Source: Nocardiopsis sp. TSRI0078 (GTDB lineage: Bacteria > Actinomycetota > Actinomycetes > Streptosporangiales > Streptosporangiaceae). From it: a DNA stretch of 64,000 bases. The stretch lies in the NCBI RefSeq assembly GCF_001905145.1, contig NZ_LWLB01000035.1, positions 186,001 to 250,000 on the forward strand, read 5' to 3'. Position 1 is the stretch's first letter, and each line of letters starts with the position of its first letter. Positions 23,324-32,631 of this stretch are shown piece after piece. The position numbers and the translations under genes are program-made. The notes below the pieces were generated by a model that saw only the letters and a list, made by a program, of their open reading frames with translations, was not told the DNA's origin and ran no database searches.

Positions 23324-23334
23324 GGTAGCCCTCC

Positions 23335-26300
23335 GTGACCGAGGCCCTGTCCCAGGAGACCGAAGGCACCGGGCCGGACGCCGACGACGCGCGGTCGCTG
23401 GACGCGGGCACCTACGAGGTGCTCCGCGCCCGGCTGCGTGAGCAGACCGGCGAGCTGGCCCGGCGGACCGAGGAACTGAACGCGCGCCGACTGGAGGTGT
23501 TCGGAGGCACCGAGCTGTCCCTGCTCGGCACCGAGCGCATCCGCACCGAGCACAACTGTGTGCCCCGGGACATCGTGAGCGTGGGGCGTTCCGTCGGGGC
23601 CGGCGCCGACGGCGCGATGATCCTGTTCGGCTACAACGTCTTCATCGGCATGCAGCGCGAGACCCACGTCCCCGACGTGTTCTCACTGCACCGGTACAAG
23701 TACGACGGCGAGGGCTTCTCCTTCGCCGACGCACCGGGAGACGCCCTCCCCGGACTGCTCTCCGACGAGCGGTTCCAGCAGGATTTCGGCCAGCTCTACC
23801 GCTACTACCGCGACGCGCACCTGCTGCAGCTGCGCCGCGTCGAGGACCGGCTGCTGGCCGTGTTCCAGACCGGCCCGAGCACCGAGGACGTGCGGGTGCT
23901 GCGGTGGTCGGTCGCGCCCTCGGGCGAGATCGCCTACCTCGACGCCCGCGGCGAACGCGACCACGTGTTCCCCCCGTCCCACGACTTCACGTGGGTGGAG
24001 ACCACCCGCGAGGACCACGTGTCGGGCCGCCACCCGCACATCTCGGTCCTCGACGAGCTGTTCGTGGAGACGCTGGGCGGCGACCTCACCATCAAGGTCG
24101 AGAACAACACCGAGGTCGGCGAGGGCGTCTACAGCGAACCCGTGGACGAGCCGCTGCAGAGCCTGGCCGACGCGTCGGTGCACTACGCGCGGGTGGGCGC
24201 GCTCATCCTGTTGCGCGTACGGCCCTACAACGAGACCGCATGGCGGCACCTGGTCTTCAACACGCGGACCAAGGAGGTCGAGCGCCTCGACGGCGTCGGC
24301 CAGTCCTGCCAGCGGCTGCCCGACGACCAGGGGCTGATCTTCCCCGGCGGCTACTACCTGGCCACCGGGACGGCGCGGACCTTCGACACCGACGTCACCG
24401 ACCTGGAGTTCGAGCGCGTGGTGCGCTCGCCCAACGGCGAGGACGTCCTGTACGTCTTCCACTCCCGCGCGGACGGCCGCAGCCTGCTGCTGCCGTACAA
24501 CACCATCCGCAAGGAGGTCGCCACCCCGATCGTCTGCCACGGGTACTCGCTGTTCGACGACGGCACCATGACGGTGTTCCGCGACAACTCGGGCGAGCCG
24601 GCCCGGGTGCACCCGATGCAGGTGTGGCGGACCCCCTACGTGTCGGACGTGTACGCGGCGGCGCAGCCGGCGGGGACCGGACCGCTGGAGCGGATCGGCA
24701 ACGCCGAGCTGGTGCGGGGCGTCTCCGAGTGCCTGTCCGTGGCGCGGATGGCCGAGGACATGCGGCCGTCCACCGAGGTGTTCGAGGCGATCATCTCCGC
24801 CTGCCGCCGGGTGTGCAACCGCTTCCACTGGCTAGGCGAGGAGGAGCTGGGCGACCTGGCGGCTCCCCTGTCGGAGGTGCGGGCCACCGCCGCACGGGTC
24901 CTGGAGGAGTTCGAGACCGTCCAGTCCCTGACCCGGCAGGCCGCCGACACCCTGGCGGAGACCGAGGAGAGGGTGGTCGCGCTCATCCGGACGGCCCGCG
25001 GGGAGGCGCCGCGGTCGGCGGAGGGCTGGGTGTCGCGGCTGACCGGGCTGCGCCGCGCCCAGGGGCAGGCGGCCACGCTGCGCGAGATGCGCTACGTGGA
25101 CACCGGCCGCCTGGACGACCTGGACGGCAGACTCGGTGAGGAGATCGCCGCGACCGGCCGCCGCACGGTGGCCTTCCTGGAGCAGGACGAGGCCTTCACC
25201 GGCTACCACGACGAGGTGGACCGGCTGGTCGCGGACGCCGAGGGCATCGACGCGGTCAGCGCGGCGACGGCCGTCGGCGAGCGGATCGCCGAGCAGACCG
25301 AGGGCCTGCAGGTGGTCACCGAGGTCGTCGGGTCCCTGGACATCGGCGACGCCCAGGTGCGCACGCGCATCCTGGAGCGGGTCAGCGAGGTGCTGGCCGG
25401 GATCAACCGGGCACGCGCCACGCTGGAGGCACGGCGCAAGGAGCTGCTGGCCCTGGAGGGCCGGGCGGAGTTCGCGGCCGAGTTCGCCCTGCTGGGGCAG
25501 GCGGTCACGGGCGCGCTGGCCGCCGCCGACACCCCGGACCGGTGCGACGAGCAGCTGGGGCGCGTCATGCTCCAGCTGGAGAACCTGGAGTCGCGGTTCG
25601 CCGAGTTCGACGACTTCCTCGGGGAGCTGGCGGACAAGCGCGAGGACGTGTACGAGGCCTTCTCCACGCGCAAGCAGGCACTGGTGGACGAGCGGTCGCG
25701 GCGGGCCGACCGCCTGGCGTCGTCGGCCGCCCGCGTCCTGGAGGGCGTGCACCGGCGGGTCGCGAAGCTGGACACGCTGGAGGACGTCAACACCTACTTC
25801 GCGTCGGACGCGATGGTGGCGCGGCTGCGCCGCACCGCCGAGGAGATGCGCGAGCTCGGCGACACCGTGCGCGCCGAGGAGCTGGACGGGCAGGTCCTGG
25901 CCGCCCGGCAGGAGGCGGGACGGGCCCTGCGGGACCGCGCCGACCTGTTCGAGGACGGCGCGGGCGGCGAGACGATCCGCCTGGGCAGGCACCGGTTCGC
26001 GGTGAACACCCAGCCGATCGACCTGACCCTCACCCCGCACGGCGGGGAGATGTCGGTGGCGGTCACCGGCACCGACTTCCGCGCACCGGTCACCGACGGG
26101 GAGTTCGGGCGGACCCGGCACCTGTGGGACCGGGTGCTGGTGTCGGAGAGCCCGGAGGTGTACCGGGCCGAGTACCTGGCCGCGTCGGTACTGGCCGCGG
26201 CCGAGGAGGGCGCGGACGGGCTGTCGCTGGAGCGGCTGCGCGAGGCCGAGGTGCACGCCGAGAACGGTTCGTCGCTGCACGCCCTGGTGCGCGACATCGC

Positions 26301-28359
26301 CGGGGCCCGGTACGACGAGGGGTACGAGCGGGGCGTGCACGACCACGACGCCGCGCGGATCCTGTCGGCTCTGCTGCGGCTGCGCGCTGGTGCCGGGCTG
26401 CTGCGGTACCCGGGCGCGGCGCGTGCGGCGGCGCAGCTGTTCTGGGCGTTCGGTACCACCGCGGAGCGGCGTTCGGCCTGGCGGACCCGGGCGGGCTCGC
26501 TGGTCCGGGCCCGCGAGGTGTTCGGGGTGCGCAGGTCGGCGGCGATCGACGGGCTGCGCGCCGAGCTGGCGGCCGGTGTGGACGGCTTCCTGACCGAAAC
26601 CGGGCTGCACCAGGAGGCCGACCTGGACCTGGTGGGCGAGTACCTGTTCGAGGAGATCGCCTCGGACGCGCCCGGCGAGCGGGGGTTCGTGTCCGGCGCG
26701 GGCGCCCGCCTGCTGCTGGACCGGTTCCACCGGGCCCTGGGCAGCGCGCGGGAGACCACGCGCAAGGCCTTCGAGGAGGACCTGCGCGAGCTCGACGGCG
26801 ACCTGGCGGCGCGGCACCAGCTGGTGGCGGCGTGGCTGGAGGCGTTCGCGGCCACCCAGGAGGAGGTGGACCCGGGCGACCTGGCCGAGGCCGCCGCGAT
26901 CGGGCTGGCCGCTGTGGACCGGTACGAGTCGTCGGCGTCCGTGTACGAGCGCGTGGACGGGCTGCTGGGCTCCCACCCGCGCGTGCGCGAGCGGTCGCTG
27001 GAGGTGCGGCTGGACGAGTTCCTGCCGCGCACCCGGCGGTTCCGGCTGGAGGAGGTGCCCGCCTACCGGGACTTCCAGCGGCGCCGCAACGAACTGGTGG
27101 CGGCCGAGCGCGAGCGCCTGCGGCTGGAGGAGTACCGGCCGAAGGTGATGAGCGGGTTCGTCCGCAACAGGCTGCTGGACGAGGCGTACCTGCCCCTGAT
27201 CGGCGACAACCTGGCCAAGCAGCTGGGCGCAGCCGGGGACGGCAAGCGCACCGACCAGAGCGGCCTGCTGCTGCTCATCTCCCCGCCCGGGTACGGCAAG
27301 ACCACGCTCATGGAGTACGTGGCCAGCCGTCTGGGGCTGGTGTTCGTGAAGGTCAACGGGCCCGCTCTGGGGCACGCGGTGACCTCGCTGGACCCGGACG
27401 ACGCACCGGACGCCACCTCCCGCCAGGAGGTCGAGAAGATCTCCTTCGCGCTGGAGATGGGCGGCAACACGATGCTGTACCTGGACGACATCCAGCACAC
27501 GAACCCCGAACTGCTGCAGAAGTTCATCTCGCTGTGCGACGGGCAGCGCCGCATGGAGGGCGTGTGGAACGGGCGGACCCGGACCTACGACCTGCGGGGC
27601 AAGCGGTTCGCGGTGTGCATGGCCGGCAACCCCTACACCGAGCAGGGCAAGCGGTTCCGGATCCCGGACATGCTGGCCAACCGCGCCGACGTGTACAACC
27701 TGGGCGACGTGCTGTCGGGCCGGGAGGAGCTGTTCGCGCTGAGCTACGTCGAGAACGCGCTCACCTCCAACCCGACCCTGGCGCCGCTGTCCACCCGGGA
27801 CCGGGAGGACGTGTACCGGTTCGTGCGGATGGCGCGGGGCGACGACTCGGTGGGCGCCGACCAGCTCAGCCACCCGTACTCGGCGACCGAGGTGGACCGG
27901 ATCGTGTCGGTGCTGCGCAAGCTGCTGCGGGTGCAGGAAGTGGTGCTGGCCAACAACCAGGCCTACATCGCCTCGGCCGCGCAGTCGGAGGACGCGCGCA
28001 CCGAGCCGCCGTTCCAGCTCCAGGGCTCGTACCGGAACATGAACCGGCTGGCGGAGAGGATCGTGCCGGTCATGAACGACGCCGAGGTGGAGGCCGCGAT
28101 CGACGACCACTACCTGGGCGAGGCGCAGACCCTGACGTCGGGCGCGGAGGCGAACCTGCTCAAGCTCGCGGAGCTGCGCGGGGTGATGACGCCCGAGCAG
28201 GAGGCCCGCTGGACGGAGGTCAAGGAGGCCTTCCGCCGGGGCCGGGCACTGGGCGGCGCCGACGACGACCCGATGACCAGGGCCATCGGCGCGGTGGGCC
28301 TGCTCGCCGACCGGGTGGGCGAGATCGGCACCGCGATCGGGCGGAGCTCCGAGCGGTAG
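23335..28359 (+). CDS. Giant AAA+ ATPase of the flotillin module
   Basis: A 1674-residue protein. The N-terminal 450 residues are beta-rich with repeated tryptophan-poor sheet-like segments. A long helical, coiled-coil region with many Glu/Arg/Leu follows (about 480-880), then further helical sequence. The AAA+ domain is near the C-terminus: Walker A PPGYGKTT at about 1317-1324, Walker B MLYLDDIQH near 1380, sensor-type MAGNPYTEQG near 1430. Homologues are usually labelled DNA repair ATPase, without functional proof. Genes of this type recur beside YqiK flotillins. The GTG start follows the flotillin stop by 11 bases with GAGG upstream. Confidence 0.8.
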   Translation: MTEALSQETEGTGPDADDARSLDAGTYEVLRARLREQTGELARRTEELNARRLEVFGGTELSLLGTERIRTEHNCVPRDIVSVGRSVGAGADGAMILFGYNVFIGMQRETHVPDVFSLHRYKYDGEGFSFADAPGDALPGLLSDERFQQDFGQLYRYYRDAHLLQLRRVEDRLLAVFQTGPSTEDVRVLRWSVAPSGEIAYLDARGERDHVFPPSHDFTWVETTREDHVSGRHPHISVLDELFVETLGGDLTIKVENNTEVGEGVYSEPVDEPLQSLADASVHYARVGALILLRVRPYNETAWRHLVFNTRTKEVERLDGVGQSCQRLPDDQGLIFPGGYYLATGTARTFDTDVTDLEFERVVRSPNGEDVLYVFHSRADGRSLLLPYNTIRKEVATPIVCHGYSLFDDGTMTVFRDNSGEPARVHPMQVWRTPYVSDVYAAAQPAGTGPLERIGNAELVRGVSECLSVARMAEDMRPSTEVFEAIISACRRVCNRFHWLGEEELGDLAAPLSEVRATAARVLEEFETVQSLTRQAADTLAETEERVVALIRTARGEAPRSAEGWVSRLTGLRRAQGQAATLREMRYVDTGRLDDLDGRLGEEIAATGRRTVAFLEQDEAFTGYHDEVDRLVADAEGIDAVSAATAVGERIAEQTEGLQVVTEVVGSLDIGDAQVRTRILERVSEVLAGINRARATLEARRKELLALEGRAEFAAEFALLGQAVTGALAAADTPDRCDEQLGRVMLQLENLESRFAEFDDFLGELADKREDVYEAFSTRKQALVDERSRRADRLASSAARVLEGVHRRVAKLDTLEDVNTYFASDAMVARLRRTAEEMRELGDTVRAEELDGQVLAARQEAGRALRDRADLFEDGAGGETIRLGRHRFAVNTQPIDLTLTPHGGEMSVAVTGTDFRAPVTDGEFGRTRHLWDRVLVSESPEVYRAEYLAASVLAAAEEGADGLSLERLREAEVHAENGSSLHALVRDIAGARYDEGYERGVHDHDAARILSALLRLRAGAGLLRYPGAARAAAQLFWAFGTTAERRSAWRTRAGSLVRAREVFGVRRSAAIDGLRAELAAGVDGFLTETGLHQEADLDLVGEYLFEEIASDAPGERGFVSGAGARLLLDRFHRALGSARETTRKAFEEDLRELDGDLAARHQLVAAWLEAFAATQEEVDPGDLAEAAAIGLAAVDRYESSASVYERVDGLLGSHPRVRERSLEVRLDEFLPRTRRFRLEEVPAYRDFQRRRNELVAAERERLRLEEYRPKVMSGFVRNRLLDEAYLPLIGDNLAKQLGAAGDGKRTDQSGLLLLISPPGYGKTTLMEYVASRLGLVFVKVNGPALGHAVTSLDPDDAPDATSRQEVEKISFALEMGGNTMLYLDDIQHTNPELLQKFISLCDGQRRMEGVWNGRTRTYDLRGKRFAVCMAGNPYTEQGKRFRIPDMLANRADVYNLGDVLSGREELFALSYVENALTSNPTLAPLSTRDREDVYRFVRMARGDDSVGADQLSHPYSATEVDRIVSVLRKLLRVQEVVLANNQAYIASAAQSEDARTEPPFQLQGSYRNMNRLAERIVPVMNDAEVEAAIDDHYLGEAQTLTSGAEANLLKLAELRGVMTPEQEARWTEVKEAFRRGRALGGADDDPMTRAIGAVGLLADRVGEIGTAIGRSSER

Positions 28360-28386
28360 CCGGGCGGATCGGCCACGGGACCCCAC

Positions 28387-28434
28387 GGGCCGCCACCCCG
28401 GAAACCGTCCGGAGGTGGCGGCCCGCCCGTGTGA
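28387..28434. terminator. Hairpin terminator after the flotillin-ATPase operon
   Basis: An 11-bp perfect stem (GGGCCGCCACC at 28387-28397 with its complement at 28424-28434) lies 28 bp after the ATPase stop and between convergent genes. Confidence 0.7.
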
Positions 28435-28511
28435 CCGGGGGGACGGGTGTTCTCCGGCGACGCGTACCCCCGACCACGGTCCCGGCGCTCCGCCGCCGTC
28501 CGCACGGCGCG

Positions 28512-29171
28512 TCAGGTCACCAGGCCGTGGCGGTAGGCGTAGACGACCGCCTGGACGCGGTCGCGGAGTGCGAGTTTGGCGAGGATGCGTGACACGAAGG
28601 TCTTGACGGTCTCCTGGCTTATCAGGAGGGTCGCCGCGATCTCCCTGTTGGAGAGGCCGTCCGCGATGAGGCGGAGGACCTCCAGTTCGCGGGGGGTCAG
28701 CGGGATGTCCTTCGGGCCGCCCTCCGCGGGCCGGATCCGGGCGGCGTACCTTCCCACGAGCTGGCGGGTCACCTCGGGGTCCAGCAGTGCCGCGCCCGTG
28801 GCCACGGTACGGATCCCGTGCAGCAGCTGGGGAGACGGAGCATCCTTGAGCAGGAACCCGCTCGCCCCCGCGCGCAGCGCCTCGTAGACGTACTCGTCCA
28901 GGTTGAACGTCGTCACCACGAGCACCTTGACGGGACGCGGCACCCCGGCACCGGCCAGCAGGCGGGTGGCCTCGATGCCGTCGAGCACCGGCATGCGCAC
29001 GTCCATCACCACGACGTCCGGGCGCAGACGGCCGGCGAGGTCGACAGCGGCCTGCCCGTCCCCGCACTCGCCCACCACCTCCAGGTCGGGCTGGGCGTCG
29101 ATGATCGTCGTCAGCCCCGTGCGGATCAGCACCTGGTCGTCGCAGACCAGGACCCGGACCGGCGCGGTCAC
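28512..29171 (-). CDS. NarL/LuxR-family response regulator
   Basis: A 219-residue two-component regulator. The receiver domain has the acidic pair at CDDQ, the phospho-acceptor Asp in VVMDVRMP, Thr in VTTF and Lys in LLKDA. A LuxR-type helix-turn-helix follows (LTPRELEVLRLIADGLSNREIA). The GTG start overlaps the stop of the kinase gene, giving tight coupling. It probably responds to the kinase encoded upstream and may regulate the CPBP-protease operon or the nearby RiPP cluster, but no binding site is recognisable. Confidence 0.92.
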   Translation of the reverse strand: MTAPVRVLVCDDQVLIRTGLTTIIDAQPDLEVVGECGDGQAAVDLAGRLRPDVVVMDVRMPVLDGIEATRLLAGAGVPRPVKVLVVTTFNLDEYVYEALRAGASGFLLKDAPSPQLLHGIRTVATGAALLDPEVTRQLVGRYAARIRPAEGGPKDIPLTPRELEVLRLIADGLSNREIAATLLISQETVKTFVSRILAKLALRDRVQAVVYAYRHGLVT

Positions 29172-30322
29172 GACGGGCTCCCCGCGGGTATGCGCGCCCG
29201 CACGACGAAGCCGCCGTCCGTCCGCCGACCAGCGCTGAAGTCGCCGCCCAGGACGTCGACCCGTTCGCGCAGACCGGCGAGGCCGCGCCCGCTCCCGTTC
29301 GGGAACCCGGCCCGCGTGCCGGTACCCTCCGTGCCGACCTCCACGGTGATCTCCCTCGCCCCGTGGCACACCTGGACCGAGGTGCGGCTGCCGTGGGCGT
29401 ACTTGAGGGCGTTCGTCAGGGCCTCCTGCACGACCCGGTGGGCCACGAGGTCGGCGCTGCCGCTCGACTCCGCCGGGGTGCCCTCCTCGGTGAACTCCAC
29501 CGGCTGACCGGCCCGGCGCGTCTGCTCCACGAGGGTGAGCAGTCTGCCGACAGGCGGCGTCCCGGCCCCGGTGCCGTGGTCGGGGTTGAGCAGGTCGAGC
29601 AGGTGCCGCAGGTCGGTGATGGCCCGTCGGCCGGTGTCGGTGACGGCGGTCAGGGTCTGGTCGAGCCGGTCGGGCACGGCGGTCAGGTAACGTGCCGCCT
29701 CGGCCTGCACCACCATCGCCGTCACGTGGTGGGTCACGACGTCGTGGAGTTCGCGCGCGATGCGGGCGCGTTCGGCGGCTCGGGTGTCCTCGGCGACCCG
29801 GCGGCGGCGTTCGGCCTCCACGGCCCGGGTGGAGCGCAGCCACGCCCCGATACCCCAGAAGAAGACCAGGGCCAGGTAGAACGTCGCGAACTCCACCGGC
29901 GGTTCACCCGTACCGATCCGGAAGAGCACGACGGCCAGGGGCACGTAGGCCGCGGACAGCAGGAGCGCGGTGACGCGCCGGTACCGCTCCAGGTGGGCTC
30001 CCGCGCTCAGCACCGCGACGGCCAACCCGGCACCCGCGACCGTGTGGTAGCCGCTGAGCTGGTCGATGACGAAGCCCAGGGACACCAGGGCGAGGCAGAG
30101 GACCGGCCACCGCCGGCGCCCGGCCAGCGGAAGGCTCTGGAGGGCGACCACCACGACGGCCAGCGCGTCGAAGGGGCGGTCCGCCACACCGCCGATCTGC
30201 GTCCCGTAGCCGTGCCACGCCGGCACGAACGACGTGGCGAGGAGCAGCAGCCCGAACGGGAGGTCCCGGACCGTCACGTCCAACCCGTGCCACCGGTCGC
30301 GGAGCCAGCGTGGATCGATCAC
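29168..30322 (-). CDS. Two-component sensor histidine kinase (NarL/DesK type)
   Basis: A 384-residue kinase. Four to five membrane segments occupy the first 165 residues with little extracellular sequence, as in DesK-like or intramembrane-sensing kinases. The HisKA_3 box is RARIARELHDVVTHH, with the phospho-accepting His in ELHD. The ATPase domain has an N box (VVQEALTNALKYA) and G box (GRGLAGLRERV). The GTG start at 30322 overlaps the end of the CPBP gene. With almost no outer loop it may sense membrane stress, for example a lantibiotic-like compound; this is inference. Confidence 0.9.
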   Translation of the reverse strand: MIDPRWLRDRWHGLDVTVRDLPFGLLLLATSFVPAWHGYGTQIGGVADRPFDALAVVVVALQSLPLAGRRRWPVLCLALVSLGFVIDQLSGYHTVAGAGLAVAVLSAGAHLERYRRVTALLLSAAYVPLAVVLFRIGTGEPPVEFATFYLALVFFWGIGAWLRSTRAVEAERRRRVAEDTRAAERARIARELHDVVTHHVTAMVVQAEAARYLTAVPDRLDQTLTAVTDTGRRAITDLRHLLDLLNPDHGTGAGTPPVGRLLTLVEQTRRAGQPVEFTEEGTPAESSGSADLVAHRVVQEALTNALKYAHGSRTSVQVCHGAREITVEVGTEGTGTRAGFPNGSGRGLAGLRERVDVLGGDFSAGRRTDGGFVVRARIPAGSPS

Positions 30323-31155
30323 CGGGAAAGTGTAGTGGTGGCGCCGGTCCCTTCCGCACGCCGGCGGAGGGGCACCAGACGGCCGCGCCGGTGGGCCGTC
30401 CACAGGAGCACGATCGTCGCCAGCGTGCAGAACAGGACCGAGTACAGGCTTCCCTCCGGCCCGAAGTCGCCGCCGGTGATCAGCATCGGGCCCGACAACG
30501 CGGTGTCCAGCAGTCCCTGGGGAGTGTTGTTGCCCGAGACATCGGTGCTGAAGATGGCGGACCCGGCGAGGTTCCAGCCGAAGTGCAGGCCGATCGGCAG
30601 CCACAGGTTGCGGGTGGCGACGTAGGCGGCGGTGAGCATGCCGCCGGCCTCGATCGCGATGGCGATGGCGCCCCACATGCTGGCGTGCGGGTTGAGCAGG
30701 TGCGCCAGGCCGAACAGCACACCGGTCAGCACCAGCGCGATCCACGTCCCGGTCCACTCCTCGACGATCCGGAACAGGACGCCGCGCCACATGAGTTCCT
30801 CGCTCACCGCGACCGCGGCCATGAAGCCGAGCAGCCCCACCGCGCCCGTCACCGAGCCCAGGCCGTTGACCTCGTAGAACCCGAGGAAGGCGATGTTCGC
30901 GATGACGAGCCCGAACAGCGCGACGCCGATCAGCGTCCCCAGACCGGTCGCGGACACGACGCCTTTCCGGGCGATCTCCGTGACCTCGCGGCGCTCGGTC
31001 CGGCGTACCACCCACCCGTAGACGAGCACCGAGAGCACGGCCGTCAGAACACCGATGGCGAGTGTGAGCCACAGGTTTCCCTGCACCGCGGCGAGGCTCT
31101 GACCTCCGATGAGAGCGACCACCGCAACGGCCAAGAACTGCCACACCAGTCTCAC
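30319..31155 (-). CDS. CPBP family intramembrane glutamic endopeptidase
   Basis: A 278-residue polytopic protein of about seven hydrophobic segments. The two catalytic motifs of CPBP/Rce1 proteases are present: the EExxxR motif in SEELMWRGVLFR and the H motif in IGLHFGWNLAG. Related bacterial proteins process or give immunity to peptide bacteriocins. The GTG start has AAAGGAG 6 nt upstream. It is the first gene of a three-gene operon with the kinase and response regulator, 1.8 kb from the RiPP precursors, so a link with peptide export, immunity or sensing is possible but not shown. Confidence 0.88.
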   Translation of the reverse strand: MRLVWQFLAVAVVALIGGQSLAAVQGNLWLTLAIGVLTAVLSVLVYGWVVRRTERREVTEIARKGVVSATGLGTLIGVALFGLVIANIAFLGFYEVNGLGSVTGAVGLLGFMAAVAVSEELMWRGVLFRIVEEWTGTWIALVLTGVLFGLAHLLNPHASMWGAIAIAIEAGGMLTAAYVATRNLWLPIGLHFGWNLAGSAIFSTDVSGNNTPQGLLDTALSGPMLITGGDFGPEGSLYSVLFCTLATIVLLWTAHRRGRLVPLRRRAEGTGATTTLSR

Positions 31156-31382
31156 GAGAACTCCTTTGCCGGATCCGCGGACGGAGCGCCGCGGCTGCGT
31201 CGAACACTACGGATCCGGAAGGGTCGGAGTCGTCACCCCGCGGTGGACACCTGCGCGTAGCTCGCACGGGGGACGAGGGGCCGGGTCGGAGTGGAACGAC
31301 CCACGCGCCCGGGCACCGGCGGGGAGGCCCGCGTCCCGGGCCCGAACGCGGGACGCGGCTTCACGGGGCTCGGGCTCCGCGG
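31156..31382. other. Intergenic region upstream of the CPBP operon
   Basis: About 230 bp between the SUFU gene stop and the CPBP start, both on the minus strand. I see no gene. The promoter for the CPBP operon should be here. Confidence 0.4.
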
Positions 31383-31994
31383 CTACCGGTCCAGCCGGAC
31401 GGGCTCCCTGCCCGGGTCGGTGAGCAGCTTCGGGTCGCGGTCGCGCAGGAGGGCGACGAGCGGGGCGGCGGTCCGGGCCTCCTGGACGTCGGCGCCCTCA
31501 CCGGACGTCAGGCCGACGACCTGGTGGAAGAGGACGATCCCGTTGGGGGTGTCCATGGCGCGGATCTCGACGTCGGGGACGATGACGAGGGAGGTCATGT
31601 CGCCGTTGGCGGGCTCGCCGCCGAGCGGGGACGGGGTGATGACCCAGTGGCCGACGTCCAGGTCGCTGCCCGAGAGGAAGTGGTCGGCCAGGGCGTGCAG
31701 GACGCGCAGGATCCAGGCGGGGACGGCCTCGTCCCCCTCCCCGCGCGGGATCCGGCAGGTGAACTCGAAGCCCGCGCCGGAGACCCGGGGTTCCTCGCTG
31801 GTCTTCTCGCCGAGCTCGGTCAGGCCGAAGGTGACCAGCAGCCAGTGGCCGTCGAGGGGGTAGGCGAGCACCCCGTCGAGGCCCTCGCCCTGCTTCCCGT
31901 CCACCGCGAACTGGATCGTCAGCGGCTGCACGTCGGGATACCGCTCCGCCCACTCCTCGTAGATCCGGACGAGTCCGGGCAGCATCTCCAGCAT
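31383..31994 (-). CDS. SUFU (suppressor of fused) domain protein
   Basis: A 203-residue protein with the bacterial SUFU-like pattern: a conserved aromatic-rich start (LVRIYEEWAERYPD), WLLVTFGLTELGEK, the core FTCRIPRG and the C-terminal VGLTSGEG. In bacteria these proteins are often immunity proteins of toxin systems or have unknown roles. The start is taken at the ATG at 31994 (GGAG 13 nt upstream); an earlier start is possible because the frame stays open upstream. No toxin gene is adjacent. Confidence 0.75.
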   Translation of the reverse strand: MLEMLPGLVRIYEEWAERYPDVQPLTIQFAVDGKQGEGLDGVLAYPLDGHWLLVTFGLTELGEKTSEEPRVSGAGFEFTCRIPRGEGDEAVPAWILRVLHALADHFLSGSDLDVGHWVITPSPLGGEPANGDMTSLVIVPDVEIRAMDTPNGIVLFHQVVGLTSGEGADVQEARTAAPLVALLRDRDPKLLTDPGREPVRLDR

Positions 31995-32186
31995 CGCGTC
32001 GTCGCTCTCCAGGCCGGTGGCCTTCGTCGGTGGTCGTTCGCCTTCCGAGGATATGAGCGCGCGGCGGGCGGACCGGTCACCGGCGGTCGTGCGGTCACGC
32101 TCCCGGGGCCGTCTCGGGTGCCCCTTCCGGCGGCTCGCCGGTCCGCGTCCGGGGCCGCGCCGGGCCACCGGCCTAGGCTGGGCCGG

Positions 32187-32297
32187 GTGGACGATCTGCC
32201 GAGGAGCTGTGACGCCGCCGTCGTGGGAGCGGGTGTGGCCGGGCTGGTCGCCGCCGATCTCGCCGCGTCGGTCCTGGCCGACCTGGCCGGGGACTGA
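32187..32297 (+). pseudogene. Remnant of an FAD/NAD-dependent oxidoreductase N-terminus
   Basis: A 36-codon frame from a GTG reads as the first beta-alpha unit of a Rossmann fold: DAAVVGAGVAGLVAADLAA has the exact GxGxxG dinucleotide-binding pattern. It then ends at TGA immediately before a real small gene. Such an N-terminus normally begins a 400-residue flavoprotein, so this is probably what is left after a deletion. It could also be a coincidental short frame. Confidence 0.4.
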
Positions 32298-32325
32298 GGG
32301 CCCGGGGAAGGGGAGGGAACCGGGT

Positions 32326-32631
32326 ATGCCGGAGTCCGGGTCCGAACGCTCACTCGTCCTGCGTGTGGGCCACGACGAGCTGCTCGTCCGACGCCGGTAC
32401 GAAGCGCTGAGCATCGTGAACGACACCCTGATCGCGCTGTGGTTCATCGCGGGCAGCGTCATGTTCTTCTCCGAGTCCTGGACGACCGCAGGAACGTGGT
32501 GCTTCCTGATCGGCAGCGTCGAGCTGCTGGCCCGCCCCCTCATCCGGCTCACCCGGCTGGTCCACGTACGGCGCATCCGCTCGGGCGGCGGCCCCTCGAC
32601 GGCGCCCCCGGAGGCCTCCCCCGACTTTTGA
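32326..32631 (+). CDS. YrhK-like small membrane protein
   Basis: A 101-residue protein with two hydrophobic segments (about residues 33-50 and 57-75), the layout of the YrhK domain (VNDTLIALWFIAGSVMFF, then GTWCFLIGSVELLARPLIRL). Function is unknown. A strong GGGGAGGG precedes the ATG. It starts 28 bp after the flavoprotein remnant and may have been co-transcribed with that gene. Confidence 0.75.
   Translation: MPESGSERSLVLRVGHDELLVRRRYEALSIVNDTLIALWFIAGSVMFFSESWTTAGTWCFLIGSVELLARPLIRLTRLVHVRRIRSGGGPSTAPPEASPDF

Noticed and set aside
24832-29067. A 1411-codon open frame on the minus strand
   Set aside because: It is antisense to the giant ATPase, rich in Arg, Gly, Pro, His and Val from reversed GC codons, and shows no domain. 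It is a shadow of a high-GC gene.
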